Source: Saccharum officinarum
Lineage: Eukaryota; Streptophyta; Magnoliopsida; Poales; Poaceae
Direction of reading: 5' to 3'
Assembly (NCBI GenBank): GCA_020631735.1
Contig: CM036223.1
Location: forward strand, 5,184,191 to 5,248,190
DNA length: 64,000 nucleotides
The notes below the pieces were generated by a model. It was not told the origin of the DNA and did no database searches. It was given only the letters and a program-made list of their open reading frames with translations. Numbering within the stretch: the first letter of the stretch is position 1; every line of letters begins with the position of its first letter. This document shows, one piece after another, positions 1 through 10,955 of this stretch. The position numbers were made by a program, and so were the translations under genes.

Positions 1-800
1 GTGAAAATACAGAGGGCCTACTTGGTTCAGTTACTGAGCTGCTTACATGCATGCAGGCACATTGGAAGGTTGTTGATCAGGCGTTTGCAGTTTTCAAACA
101 TGCTGAGGTATGTAAGAGACCAGTTTATCCTTTATCCAGACGCGCATGTGTAGATAACGGGCTAATACCATGTGCACCTGGCCTACCAGGAAATGTACAA
201 TTCTATCAGATTGGAGACAAGGTATGCAAAATCGTCTGTAGTGCCCTTGGTGAACAGGTTCGTTCTCTTTTCTATCCCATATCACAGTAGTTATTTCTAT
301 GCACTTTCCATTACACTTAGGCTTTGGTGTCCTATGATGTGCTGGTAGCTATGTTGTGTCCCTGTATTTTCTCTCCAATTTTCTTTTGGGTACATTGATC
401 ACGATCCTCATATTAGTGTGTGCACTTTTGCTTCTAGACTATCTTCATTATCGCTCTCATTCTGGTTTCGATGGGTGTCTCTCCTAATTACTGGCCCATG
501 ACAAGGCTATAATATTATTCCCTTCGTACTTTAAGCATTTGTGTGCGCTTTTTTCCTGCTAAATTAGCTGACCAGCTGTTGCTACTGTTACAGTTAGAAA
601 AGAGCTTCTCGAGTCCTCTATTGCATCTGGACAGGTCATGGTAAATCTTCCTATCCACATCATTTCAGCAAATTCTCTTATATAAGATATCGTGTACCTT
701 TATCATGCTGCCTTACACACACGCTGTTCTGATGGTATAAACAGGTTCCTCCTCAATACCAAAATGGTGGAATTCTTCTAGTATTTTTAAGTAGTATAGT
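1..800 (+). pseudogene. Copy A: fragment of a host gene (RPRD/CID-type coiled coil?)
   Basis: Positions 1-107 encode an open exon piece reading ...LLTCMQAHWKVVDQAFAVFK... that ends at a good donor (GCTGAG|GTATGT). Later exon-like pieces in register are 594-640 (RKELLESSIASGQVM, flanked by TTACAG and GTAAAT) and 745 onward (VPPQYQNGGIL, after an ACAG acceptor). From memory this resembles the coiled coil after the CID domain in plant RPRD1/Rtt103-like proteins that bind the RNA polymerase II tail; that is tentative. Positions 1-316 match copies B and C below almost perfectly. After 316 copy A keeps what looks like the natural intron and next exons, whereas B and C switch to unrelated sequence. 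The gene is cut by the window edge and no 3' end is recognisable. Confidence 0.45.
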
Positions 801-1020
801 AATAAAACACTATTACTAGTCATGCACATGAGAATTCTCACTAGGAGACATTTAGTAGAGAAAGTTTATACTAAAAATTGAATACTAAAACACTAGGAGA
901 AAGCCCACCTCACTAGGAGAAGTCTAAGATTCTGGTTGTTGTGCCTTCCTAGAGTCGTGCTCCATGTGTCACTCAGGTTCAGCAATGACTGCTGCTTTAC
1001 TTAGAAAATGTAGCTGTTAC

Positions 1021-1328
1021 TTCGGTGATTTTGACTGAACTGTGCTGTGCCGTCCAAACAGATGTGTCTAGTTGTTGCTAAGACTGATTTTGCGTGTGGT
1101 GTATCATCCAAACAACTACATCTGGTTGCCGTCCAACCATGGGCCTAGGATTAATACTCTATAGGATGTATGTGTTCGGTGATTTTGACTGAACTGTGCT
1201 GTGCCGTCCAAACAGATGTGTCTGGTTGTTGCTAAGACTGATTTTGCGTGTGGTGTATCATCCAAACAACTACATCTGGTTGCCGTCCAACCATGGGCCT
1301 AGGATTAATACTCTGTAGGATGTATGTG
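1021..1328. repeat. Tandem duplication, 2 x 154 bp
   Basis: The unit starting TTCGGTGATTTTGACTGAAC at 1021 repeats from 1175 to 1328 with only a few differences (for example CTATAGG against CTGTAGG near the end). The copies are immediately adjacent. No coding potential is seen. The sequence on either side (800-1020, and 1329 to about 2130) holds no gene I can support. Confidence 0.9.
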
Positions 1329-2130
1329 CATACTATGATCCTCTCCTAAAGTATACTGTGCAACTTGGTTGGTGTCTATCGAATTATGTGTCCGCATCGT
1401 CGTTATTAATTTTGAGATGCTAAAGTCGATGGTAGAGGGTCCTGTTATATCCCCGATGATCAATGCGCTATATGCCGAGGATGATGGGAGCCATGCCTTC
1501 TTGGCAATCTACCCCAAGACTCTTTTGTGTATAATTATCATGACTATGATTGTGTGTGCTCTGGATCCCTATGATCGCACCCTGGAGTTCATTGATGTGG
1601 TGTTTGGATAGTGCGTAGGTCTACAGTGTCTTATATATGTTCTGACTCTTATCGGGTATCGCCTATTTTACAAAGTTATTCTCAACCATTCCTCGCGCGC
1701 GGAGTAACCCACGGTAACTGCTCGCGCGCATGGGCGCGTACAAATCACTAGTGCACTAGTCTTGCTACTAGTTACCCTGGTATGCCTTCACTATAATGCG
1801 TCTTGCCGATCACCGTAGAGGCCGATAACAGCTCCATCGGCTCTGGCCAAATCCGACTAGCTTAAGAGCAAAACGAAGTTTAGCTCCCCTATTACATTAA
1901 TGGCTAGAAGTTTATGTGTAGTTCTTAAATAGAGGCTAATTAATTGTACTATTGCTAAAAACGAAAATAACAAAGATAACTATTTTCTTCAGGAAACAGA
2001 GGCAAATTCGGCCCAGACGAACAGCACAAGCCCAGCAGGCGCATGGGGCAGCCCGGCTCGGCATAGCAGGCCCTGTTGGAAAGCGAAAGCAATGGATGGA
2101 AAATGACCGATGTTCTCGATTCATGAACAA

Positions 2131-2173
2131 TCTCTACTACTAAAAAATTTACAAGAGAATCGTTCACAGCTGC
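2131..2173 (+). other. Possible Helitron 5' terminus
   Basis: The sequence A|TCTCTACTACTAAAAAATTT at 2130-2150 has the TCTCTACTACT start typical of grass Helitron 5' ends, with the expected A before it. The Ds-like element inserted 43 bp downstream, so this Helitron would be the older insertion. Its 3' end was not identified. Confidence 0.4.
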
Positions 2174-3507
2174 TAGGGATGAAAACGATCGGAAACGATC
2201 GATAGGACGCCAAATCACTTTCGTTTTCACGTTTTTTTCTCGAAAATAAAATCGATACGATATTATCGAAAACGAATACGGCGCGATATCTCGGTAATTT
2301 CGAAAACGATAGTAGTCGATCGAAAAATACATCGATAACGATCGGAAACCATAAGAACGGTATCTAAAAAACGATAAACACGCCAAACTGTAGAACATGA
2401 GAAGATCCATATAACTCGACCAATATCACATGACAATAGTAAATAAAGCCACAATTGACAAGATCACAAGCTGAAACCACACAATTCACACAATCTTAGG
2501 TCTTAAATAGTGGCAAACCACGCAACAGTATGGCAATTCTTGACAAAGATACAAATAAACAATCATGTTCTAAGTTGACTCGATATAAATAGTGATCAAA
2601 ACATGAATTATTAGTTCCTTTTTCAGTAGAGGCTGGAGCCGTTAGGTTTTTTTAAAGATGAACGTCAGGCATGTCATCGTTGTCCCCGGCCACATCTTCC
2701 CATCTATATTATGAGTATTCATCCTACATAGCTTGTGATGGATACATACATATGTTAGTTCTCATACAAGGCAACTGTAGATGAGTTAGTAACAAGCATT
2801 ATATTAATATACGGAGATATGTAAGGCTCGTAGCAATAGATGTATTAGCGCAATAGTTTTTTTTGCGACCAGGCATATAGCCCGTTTTTCATTAAGCAGA
2901 GGAGAATGGTCAATAGACCTACACATAGTTGAAACAAAGAAGTAAAAATATGAGAAACACATAGCTAATAAGAAGCAAACACAATATATGTATGTATCAC
3001 AGGTAGCAGCCAACACATCATATACAAGGTAAAGGCTAGAAAAAAGAACCTCGAGTGTTGATTGCCTTCTTGTTATACACATGAAATACTTTTGTTAGAT
3101 AGTTTTTTTTCCAAAAATTATTAGCCTTGTGTGCAGATGTGATCATTTCCAAAAAAAATTGCCTTGTGTGCTTGCAGCTTGCGTGTACAGATGTGATCCT
3201 TTCCAAAAAAATTGTCTTGTGTGCTTGCGTGTGTAATGCATTGTATATCTATAAATAAATAAGGATTCATAATTAAAGGCCTTTGAATCGGTAATTACCG
3301 ACGGTAAATTATCGGTTAAATACGGGAATCTTCGAAAACGATCGGAGGAGGGCAAAATCATTTTTGCTTTCGTTTCCGATTATTTTTACCGTTATCATTT
3401 TTGTTTTTTCGTTACCGCTATCATTTTCGTTTAGACATAAAAATCGAAAAAAAAACTCGAAAACGATTTCGGAAAATCGGAGATTATTATTTTCGTTTTC
3501 ATCCCTA
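2174..3507. mobile_element. Ac/Ds-like hAT element, non-autonomous
   Basis: The element is 1,334 bp and bounded by inverted repeats TAGGGATGAAAACGA at both ends (the right end reads TTTCATCCCTA). These closely resemble the Ac/Ds terminus of maize. The 8 bp ACAGCTGC occurs immediately before (2166-2173) and after it (3508-3515), the 8-bp target duplication expected of hAT. Both ends are rich in short repeats of the type CGAAAACGAT and TCGGAAAC, like subterminal transposase-binding sites. No transposase reading frame is present inside, so it depends on an autonomous partner. Confidence 0.92.
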
Positions 3508-3515
3508 ACAGCTGC

Positions 3516-4140
3516 GATCTCTCGCCCCCGCTCGCATGCTTTCCCGCCGTGCGATGGCTCCCTCCCCGGCCCGCAAGTGGACCCGGACGAGAGTGGATTC
3601 ATCGTATCCCTGTGTGGCCACACGGCTTATCTGGGCCGTTCGTGCACGGGGGTGGTCAGCGATCGTGCTTTCGGCAGCCGGCGCCGCGCGCTGGGGCCTG
3701 CGGGCCGCGGCCGACACGCTGCCGTCGGGGCCGGGCGGGGAGGCCGCCGCCGCCGCACGTGCTGGGATACGAGCGAGGAGGCCGCTGTCGTGCGCACTGG
3801 GGACCGCGGCCGCACGCTGTCGTCGAGGGCTGGGCCCGAGGCTGGTGTGGGGGTGCCGCCGGCCGGAGCTGCAGGTGACGAGGTTGGCGGCGGCGATAGC
3901 TGGAGCTGGAGGTGCTGAGTGCGCGGCGGCGACGGCTGGAGCAGGAGGTGCCGGGGTGCGAGGCGATGCGGCCGCCGGCCGGACCTGCAAGTGACGGGTG
4001 GGGGCGGTGCCGGACAGAGCCGCAGGTGCCGGGCTAGGGAGCGGCGGCAGCGGCCGAGGTTCAAATAACGGCGGCGGCGGTGACTTCGTATTGGCACAAG
4101 AGAGAGAAAATGAGAAAGATAAAGATACATCAAGATTGGT
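3516..4140. other. GC-rich, exon-like segment of unknown identity
   Basis: The GC content jumps sharply here, with many CpG and GCCGCC runs. Long open frames exist on both strands but read as Ala/Arg/Pro-rich low-complexity protein, as expected by chance at this composition. It may be the first exon or leader of a grass gene, captured or decayed. I cannot choose a frame or strand. Confidence 0.3.
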
Positions 4141-4329
4141 GCGGTTGGCAGCTATAAGATTGTTGCCTAACCTATCTGTTTTCGAAAATGTTAGAGAGTA
4201 ATTTGCACCAGAAACTTATAACCCCAAAAAAACAGGAAGTCTCTATCGGCGCACCTGTAATGTGTGAACTGTGTTCCTGTGTAGACAAACAGACCTGCAT
4301 CATTGCAAGGACAGTTACAGGGGAAACAA

Positions 4330-4449
<120 letters not shown>

Positions 4450-4624
4450 TGAGTTGAAGCAGAAGACATATTTTTCGGCCTCGCTTGCATGACCCAAATT
4501 TTAACTCAACCATATAATCGACGTAAAAGCGTTAATTTGTGGTTCATAGCTTACTCAATCCGAAAGGTTAGACCGTTGGTACACTGAACACTAAACTGAA
4601 CTGTAAATTGGAATGGTTGCTCAC

Positions 4625-4802
4625 CTGCAACGTTAAGGCAAATAACATCCACTAAGGAACATAGTTCAGGGACACATGCCACACTGATCAGCCCAAGAGA
4701 CGTTCCAATCATGGACACCGAGAAATAGGATACTGCAGCGCTCACTTTGCTGATGCAGCCCTTATGAAGGGCATGGCGATATCTGAAAATGCTACGAATA
4801 AG
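4625..4802 (-). pseudogene. Possible orphan exon
   Basis: On the minus strand an open frame of about 59 codons, with a hydrophobic middle (VSYFSVSMIGTSLGLISVAC), is bounded by an acceptor-like TTACTTCAG and a strong donor-like CAG|GTGAGC. It could be one transmembrane exon of a transporter-type gene. No partner exon in phase was found. A short minus-strand piece near 5413-5500 (reading ...LRHEIKELLPQRNDLHIF...) might belong to the same gene. Family not recognised. Confidence 0.2.
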
Positions 4803-5725
4803 CTGAAGTAACACCTCTTGCATTTAAGCAGTATAATGTTATTTATCTTAATTTAGGTACGATATCCAGTCATCTCACTGTGAAGTTAACTGCAAATTTA
4901 GTTGTAAGCAAGATACCTTTTTAAATTAACACAGCAACTATGTGGGGGCATTACTCTTAACTCATTTTGTTTCCATTTTTCCTATGAAAAAAAAGAAAAG
5001 GAAAGGGGAAAGTATTTCCTGATTTTAACTATGTCAAGGTTAATGTTTCCCAGTTGCTTCTTTTGGGTCATCGAAAACATGGTAAGGTACTTGAAAATTA
5101 GTCATCTATAAATCAAGGTAACATGTGCAATATTTTTAACAATTGTTTCAGGAAATAAACGGCATGGATTGGAAGGGGCTCAGACGTACCATCCCTTTGA
5201 AGCTCTTAATTGCTTTGTCCTTCTTACTGGAAGTGAAAACAGGCTACTGTAACATAATGAAGTGCAAGCACATTAGGCTAACTGAGCCTATTATGGCTGG
5301 TCAAACAATGTAAACTGCAACAGTAATAGATCTTACAACTTTGAACCGTGCACTATTTGAACCAAGGCCCCAAGAGTCTTTTCATTAGATAAATTAGAAT
5401 CACAATGTCATACTATGTTTCTTCCTTGCTGTGGAAGATGTGCAGGTCATTTCTTTGTGGGAGTAACTCTTTGATTTCGTGGCGAAGATGTAACCTGAAA
5501 TATGAAAGACATACGAAGCAAAGTAATGAGGAAAGCAGGGAAAATATGTAATGGCTAATTTCACATTGGCACACTGAAAGTTTGGTTCTGTAGGTAACGC
5601 ACAATAGGCATCCAATCATATATCTACAACTAAAAATTGCCGATGTCAATCGTTCACCTAGCGTGCGAAAACCGCGCACTCCTTTTCACAATCACCCAGC
5701 GTGCGATTCCCACCCCCTCCGATAA
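4803..5725. other. No gene recognised
   Basis: AT-rich sequence with many stops in all frames. Apart from the short coding-like piece near 5413-5500 mentioned for the previous feature, nothing supportable is seen. Confidence 0.5.
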
Positions 5726-5794
5726 ACACCCTCGCCCCACACACGCGGAGCTGCCCCCACTCCCTGCCTCCCTCCAGCTCCAATCCCCTCTAGA
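5726..5794. repeat. 69-bp piece shared with the duplicated blocks
   Basis: This stretch is essentially identical to 20740-20808 in copy B and to the matching part of copy C (about 27469-27537). Together with copy A at 1-316 it shows that two separate parts of the duplicated block also exist at the left of the window, 5.4 kb apart instead of about 160 bp apart. Sequence from 5795 to about 6300 holds no gene I can identify. Confidence 0.85.
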
Positions 5795-6308
5795 ATGCAT
5801 GTGAAAAATAGAGAAATTTTGTTAGAATGGGTGTTTGGTTTTGTACAGAAAAAGCATAGGAAACCAATACAATGAGGTTTAACAGGATGTTTTTCCCTTT
5901 ATTTTTCCTATAAAAGTAAAAGGATAGGAAACTTTCCTATGGTTTTTCTTCCCCTATTTCTTCCATTGAACACAAGGCCTCTACGATGTTGATTTCACAG
6001 GATTACTGATTCCTACATTTTTTTCTTTGGAAATCCTATGAGCCAAAGGGGCCCTAAATTTGGTATCATCGTTTAATTTTGAAGTTGCAATACCTGTGCA
6101 TTGTGCTTATGTAATCCATATCTGTAACATATTGTTTACTGCTTGAATTTCGTAGTATGTAATCCATATCAGTACCTGTGTGTTGTGCTTATGTAATCCA
6201 TATCAATATGAAACCTGCGTTACTTGTTATGAACTAATCTCTTGGGTTTTCCGTTAAAGTCCTCTTCCACTATCTGTAACCTAATATTTACTGCTTGAAT
6301 TTCACAGG

Positions 6309-6680
6309 AAGCTATGAAAACTATGCGAGTAGAACCTGTTGCTGATGGGCACGAACCAATGACAAGTGTTGATGCTGTTCCCAAGGTCCTTTGCCTCTCC
6401 CATGGCCAGGTCCACTCCTAAGTCAACGGCAACACTTATTTTTTTGAAGAATGCTGGTATCCTGACAAGAACTGAAACATCGGCGGAGAGAATGCTTCGG
6501 GAATAGCTTGTTACTAAACAGAAAACTTCCGCTAACCTCGTCGAACAAGTGGATGAACTGAAGAGAAAGACAGCCAAGACTGAAAGGGAGTTTGAGGAGT
6601 TCAAGATACATCAACAGGAGGAGTACAGTAAGCTACAGGAGAATATCATGTGCTTCAGCTCTTCTTCTGGTAACTCTTAG
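6309..6680 (+). pseudogene. CACTA accessory protein tail (Transposase_24-like), broken
   Basis: In shifting frames the plus strand encodes ...LIFLKNAG..., a middle segment, then LVEQVDELKRKTAKTERE and EEFKIHQQEEYSKLQENI, ending SSSSGNS and a TAG at 6678-6680. A charged, heptad-like coiled-coil tail after a short FLKNAGI-type segment is typical of the plant En/Spm accessory protein family (Pfam Transposase_24); this family call is from memory. An in-frame TAG (ATGCTTCGGGAATAG) and at least one frameshift break it. Confidence 0.45.
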
Positions 6681-6973
6681 TTGTCAAATCGATCTGTTGT
6701 CTTGATGCAGTGAACATTTGTAGTTTGATGTGTGTACTTGTGTGCTGGTTTGATGTGGTAAAACTGTAAGCGGGTTGCTGCTGATGTGTAAATAGTAATT
6801 TGTTGTGGTGAAACTGTTAGCGGGTTGCTACTGATGTGTAAATAGTAATTTGTTGTATTTGATTGTCATGGTGAATAATTACGTAGAAATCGTCAAATAA
6901 TTATATAGTCAATGTGCGATGCAGTGAGCCAGTGACGATCTTAGATTACTTCTATGACGAATTGATTGTACTA

Positions 6974-7412
6974 CACGTGGTAGAACCTGGGCAGGCCACG
7001 TGATTAACTAAAAATGCGACGCGTGAACGAACCGTTGCGTGACACGTGAAATAGCCATGGCTTGACACGTGGCCTAATAAAACTCCGACACGTTAAACGA
7101 AGACGTCAAGCCACGTGGCCGAATTAAAAAATGAAACGTGGACGGATAGCACCGTGACACGTGGTCGAATAAGAAACAGTCACGTGGACCAATAAAAATA
7201 CGACACGTGATCCAATTAAGAAGCGACACGTGACCCAACCGCAACATGACATGTGTGCCAATAGAAACTGACATGTGCAAGAACAGGAACCCGACACGTG
7301 GTTCAGTAAGAACCTGAAACGTGCAAGAACCAGAGATGACCACATTATCTAATAACAAGGTGACACGTACCCGAACCATCTCTAATGGAACCGGCTATAG
7401 CAGGTACACGTG
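6974..7412. repeat. Degenerate array of CACGTG boxes
   Basis: By hand count, 11 exact CACGTG palindromes lie in 439 bp, plus near-matches (ACATGTG, AACGTG, ACACGTA). The loose unit is about 23-40 bp, of the form GACACGTGGnCnAATAAnAA. The array sits inside the CACTA remnant, between its broken ORF and its right end. CACGTG is the core of plant G-box/ABRE elements bound by bZIP and bHLH factors; whether any binding occurs is unknown. Confidence 0.85.
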
Positions 7413-7439
7413 GAAAGCATCTCCAACGGAAAGAAACCA

Positions 7440-7467
7440 CCAGCGTGGCCGTCCCCTGCCACGCTGG
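7440..7467. other. Perfect 10-bp-stem hairpin
   Basis: CCAGCGTGGC at 7440-7449 pairs with GCCACGCTGG at 7458-7467 around an 8-nt loop. It lies between the CACGTG array and the right end of the CACTA remnant. No CTRR follows it, so it is not a Helitron end. Confidence 0.8.
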
Positions 7468-8054
7468 CCAAAAGCAGCTCTATGACGAGCTATTCTCGTC
7501 GTAGAACATCACCAAATCGTCATAGAATTGAAACTGTGACACGGCTTCTGTGACAACCCAGTTTTCGTCATAAATTCGTCGTAGAACTGAAATTATAACG
7601 AATTTGGTCCCTTCAGTGACGAAAACAATTCGTCCTAGAAGTCAAAATTTCTACTACAATGGTTCACCCGTCTGATTAGCTATGGAATTTATCAAGTAAA
7701 AAATAAACGAATGTCCTTCAATCAGTGGGTCCCCATTTGTCACGCAGGGTAAAAAATTATATAAGTATTATTATATATTCGCCGAATTTACTGAGCAGCC
7801 CAGCCCACATCTCTCGAACCTAGGCACAATCTATATAAGTGTTATTGTCTGTTAATTTTCCATAGATTCTCAGTTAAGCTACCATACATTTTGGTTTTTC
7901 CCATCGATTTAGAAACGAAAACAAAATGTCTGCTAACTAATGCTATACGTGCTAAACATTCTTTATTATCAATGACAATGTGACTATTAAATTGTTTGGG
8001 TTCAGTTTGTAAATATCTGCGGCAAATTGCTTAATGAGTTCACGGGCTGACACT

Positions 8055-8185
8055 ATGGATTCCAACACAGCAATTGTGGCGCCGCCGGCAAAGCCTTACC
8101 TCGACAATCTTGCAACCCAGCCGGCGCCGCTCCGAAAGTATGCATTGGGAGTTCTTAACGGAGTGAGACGAAAACTTCAGACAAG
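8055..8185 (+). pseudogene. Possible first exon of an unknown gene
   Basis: An ATG opens 43 codons (MDSNTAIVAPPAKPYLDNLA... to ...VLNGVRRKLQTR) ending at a consensus donor ACAAG|GTGAGC. A coding-like stretch follows at about 8320-8430 (ELSEISDIIAQVFARIRSP...), but the acceptor I can see joins out of frame. The family is not recognised. It could be a real small gene with an exon structure I cannot resolve, or a decayed fragment. Confidence 0.25.
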
Positions 8186-8449
8186 GTGAGCTTGCCTTCG
8201 CTTCTAATGATTTCTCATGTATCCGTGTTTACTATACCTGAGCTAGCTAAATCACTGAAACAACCGGTGCAGTACCACCTGCTGAACTGGACGCGGGCAA
8301 GATCTACGTAGAAGCTGTGGCCACCCAGAGAACTGTCTGAGATCAGTGACATCATAGCCCAGGTCTTCGCTAGGATCAGATCGCCCATCAGGCTCACCAA
8401 ATTCAAGGATGAACCATCTATCTATCGGGTAATCATTTTTTCCTTATCA

Positions 8450-8690
8450 GGCCCTTGTTTAGATTGAACAAAATTTCAACCCGATGAATAGTACCATTTT
8501 CGTCTTATTTGGCAAATATTGTCCAATCATGGACTAACTAGGCTTAAAAGATTCATCTCGTGATTTCCAACTAAACTGTGTAATTAGTTATTTTTTTACC
8601 TACATTTAATACTCCATACAAGCGGTTAAAAATTGATGTGATGGAGAGAGAATGAAAAAACTTGGAACTTTGAGGCAAACTAAACAAGGC
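8450..8690. mobile_element. MITE with GGCCCTTGTTTAGATT-type ends
   Basis: The 241-bp element begins GGCCCTTGTTTAGATT and ends AAACTAAACAAGGC, an imperfect inverted repeat. Its core contains ATCATGGACTAACTAGGCTT, a very common motif in panicoid MITEs. It has no coding capacity. Two relatives lie at 23694-23966 and 28273-28616. A clear target duplication was not found. Confidence 0.75.
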
Positions 8691-8782
8691 GCAGGGTTGA
8701 TTAAAACCCACTTGCCTCCGCTCGCACAGGAGCAATCGGAGCATTGGTGGCTTCTTCGCGTGCCGACACCTGTCTCCGACTA

Positions 8783-8832
8783 TTTTGCAAAAAAGCCCTT
8801 CAAGTTTTCAGAATCAACCCGCAGTCCAAACC
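8783..8832 (-). repeat. Inverted copy of the GCGGGTTGATT motif
   Basis: Read on the minus strand this gives GGTTTGGACTGCGGGTTGAT, then an A/G-rich stretch, then GCTTTTTTGCAAAA. That is the same layout as each unit of the four-unit array in copies B and C. It shows the unit is a dispersed repeat and not confined to the duplicated blocks. Confidence 0.75.
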
Positions 8833-8839
8833 TTTCCGC

Positions 8840-10400
8840 TCCCACCCCGCAACCCTAACCCGATGTCTCAATCCCTCTCTCCTCTCCCTGCCGTCGCCGC
8901 ACCTCCACCCGTCGCTGCGCAGCGTTCACACAGCCATCGCTTAGGCATGGAAGCCGCATGGCCTCTGTGGCACGAGGGCGAACAAGACCCTGGGAAGAAC
9001 TCTCCGGCCACTCCTTGGCCTCTCCTCCACGCGCCGCCTCCATGCCGGCATACCCTCGACCACCGACGCTGTCATCACCGCTTGGATCTCCTGCCGCCGA
9101 CGTTCTTGGCCTCCGGCAGAGGGGCAAGAGGGAGATCCTCCATCTGCCACTCCTTCCCCAAGGTTCCCCTCCGTCCACCCCCAACCGGCATCCAGGATAT
9201 TCGGCCTCATCCAGATCTCCGGTCGCGTCCCAAATGGAGCAGCCACCTCCTCCCACGAGCATTTTGTCTAAGATCCGGCCTCGAAAATCGTAGATCCTGT
9301 CATGACGGGAGCAGATCGGGATGTCTACCAGCACCGCTGTATGCAAGAGTCCCTCCCCCTCCCCGCGAGCTCTGGATCTGCTGTCCTAGGCTGATAATCT
9401 GCTTCTGCCCATGCCCCCTTGCTTAAAGGCATCCTCGGTGAGGTGACGGCCCCGACTCTGCCCTTGTTGGTCGATCCATGGAGGAGGCATGTCCACCTTC
9501 CTCAATGCATCCATGGACGAGGTTCCCGCTTGGACCCTGCCAACACACTATGGTTGCCCACCTCTTCTCAAGACGGCATGGTCTTTGCGAGTGGTGCCGG
9601 TAAGCTTCCCTTCCCCATTTCTGCTACTTAGATCCGCTCCCGTTGCCTGCTTCGTTCTCCTCTCTTGGGTGCCAATTGGTGGCTGTTAATTTCCCTCTAA
9701 TCATCATCAGGGTTCAGAACGTCCCATCACAGACACAGAGAGGCAGTCATGGAGTCCAAGATGCAAGTCGACAAGATTCGCCAACTAAAGTTTCTTCCTC
9801 TTTACACTTCTACAGGTATTACTTTGTGTCTCAGAACAAGGTCTCTTTTGATGCCTGTTGAATCAATGTGTTCTGTCTGCTTGAGAATCACCATATTATA
9901 TGGCACAAAGAATCATCATATTATATGGCATAAAAAAACTCATAATAATGTGCATGTGAAAATGGTTCAGGCTAAGCTTGAGTTCATTGTACTGAGCTTC
10001 AACGGAAAGAGCAGGACTAGAAGTGTGCTTGCATAGTGTTATACTTATCTTATCCTCTGGCATCCAATTTATTTTCTTCTTCACTGTTGCTCTGAAAAAA
10101 AAAATTGTGTTCTACTTTTCCATCTACCAGCCATTCTTATTTTCCATATCAAGCATTGTAATTATTGCGAATGCCTTGGCTGCAGCACCAATGCCCATAG
10201 TTTTTCCCTCCAGGTTGCTAAAAGAAGTCGTTTTGGACAGCGACACGGTCTTCAAAGCATAACTTTGATTTCTTATTTTTATACCTGTTTATTATTTACT
10301 GTTTTTCTAGATGCATGGTCCAACATGATCCTATGGTGTGATGGCGTTGATACAGATATGTCTGCTGATTCAACAAAGACACAAGAGAGCATGACAACGT
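8840..10400 (+). other. Exon-like pieces of an unidentified gene
   Basis: GC-rich sequence from about 8860 to 9700 has open plus frames of low complexity (Pro/Ser/Arg-rich). A short coding-like piece at 9749-9813 (MESKMQVDKIRQLKFLPLYT) ends at a GTATTA donor-like site. Further pieces at about 9970-10020 (AKLEFIVLSFNGKSRTR, after a CAG) and 10215-10261 (LLKEVVLDSDTVFKA, stop) could be later exons. The family is not recognised and phases are unverified. The rest, 10400-10955, holds nothing I can name. Confidence 0.22.
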
Positions 10401-10955
10401 AGCATCATGACTCCCTGCGTTTGTATGTACCATTATATTGTCTGTGTGCTCAGATCAGCTGCTGCTCAGCATTTGACGTTTAGCATCGTGACTCTACTAT
10501 GCTTAATGAGGTAAATGTTTGTTGTAACTTCATAGCTGCAAAATGTGTACATTGCTGCTTCTTTCCTTTTTAGATTCATGAACCTGTTGTAGCACTTCTA
10601 ATGCTCATTTGGATTAATACTCCAAGCTTGACTAAAACGTTTGGTATTAACAAAATTCTGATTATAACATGTAATATTTGAATATGACTACATAGGACCC
10701 TATGGGCTGCGATGGCCAAGGTTGCATTGTACTGACATGTGCAGGATCTATCTAAATAGTTTGCTATGCCTATTTTTAGATGTTGGTATGAAATAGGATT
10801 GGCTAGATCTATATCAGTCCTTTGCCTGTTTTTAGACTTTGGTGCCACCGTTTGCTTTGGGGGCTCTACATGCCCATGTATGTTGAGGTGAAAAACTGAA
10901 TTAATTTATTTAGTAAAAATCATGGGAAGGCTAGCTTACATACACATGTCTGTTA

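Larger units (their letters stand above)
6309..7661 (+). mobile_element. CACTA (En/Spm) element remnant, 3' part
   Basis: The remnant combines a broken ORF tail (6309-6680) with a downstream region carrying inverted copies of a motif like TTCTATGACGA and TCGTCATAGAA (about 6945-6965 and 7470-7640). Such subterminal repeats are typical of grass CACTA elements. The region ends at TTTCTACTACAATG, close to the expected CACTA end but with one mismatch (CAATG for CAGTG). No left end was found, so the element is truncated or rearranged. Confidence 0.5.

Noticed and set aside
1720..1752. Helitron 3' end (CGCGCATGGGCGCG ... CTAG T)
   Set aside because: The stem is only 5-6 bp in a locally GC-rich patch and several CTAGT words lie nearby; too weak to call.
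3505..3994. Several 100-180 codon frames on both strands
   Set aside because: Low-complexity Ala/Arg/Pro frames expected in very GC-rich DNA; no frame is favoured.
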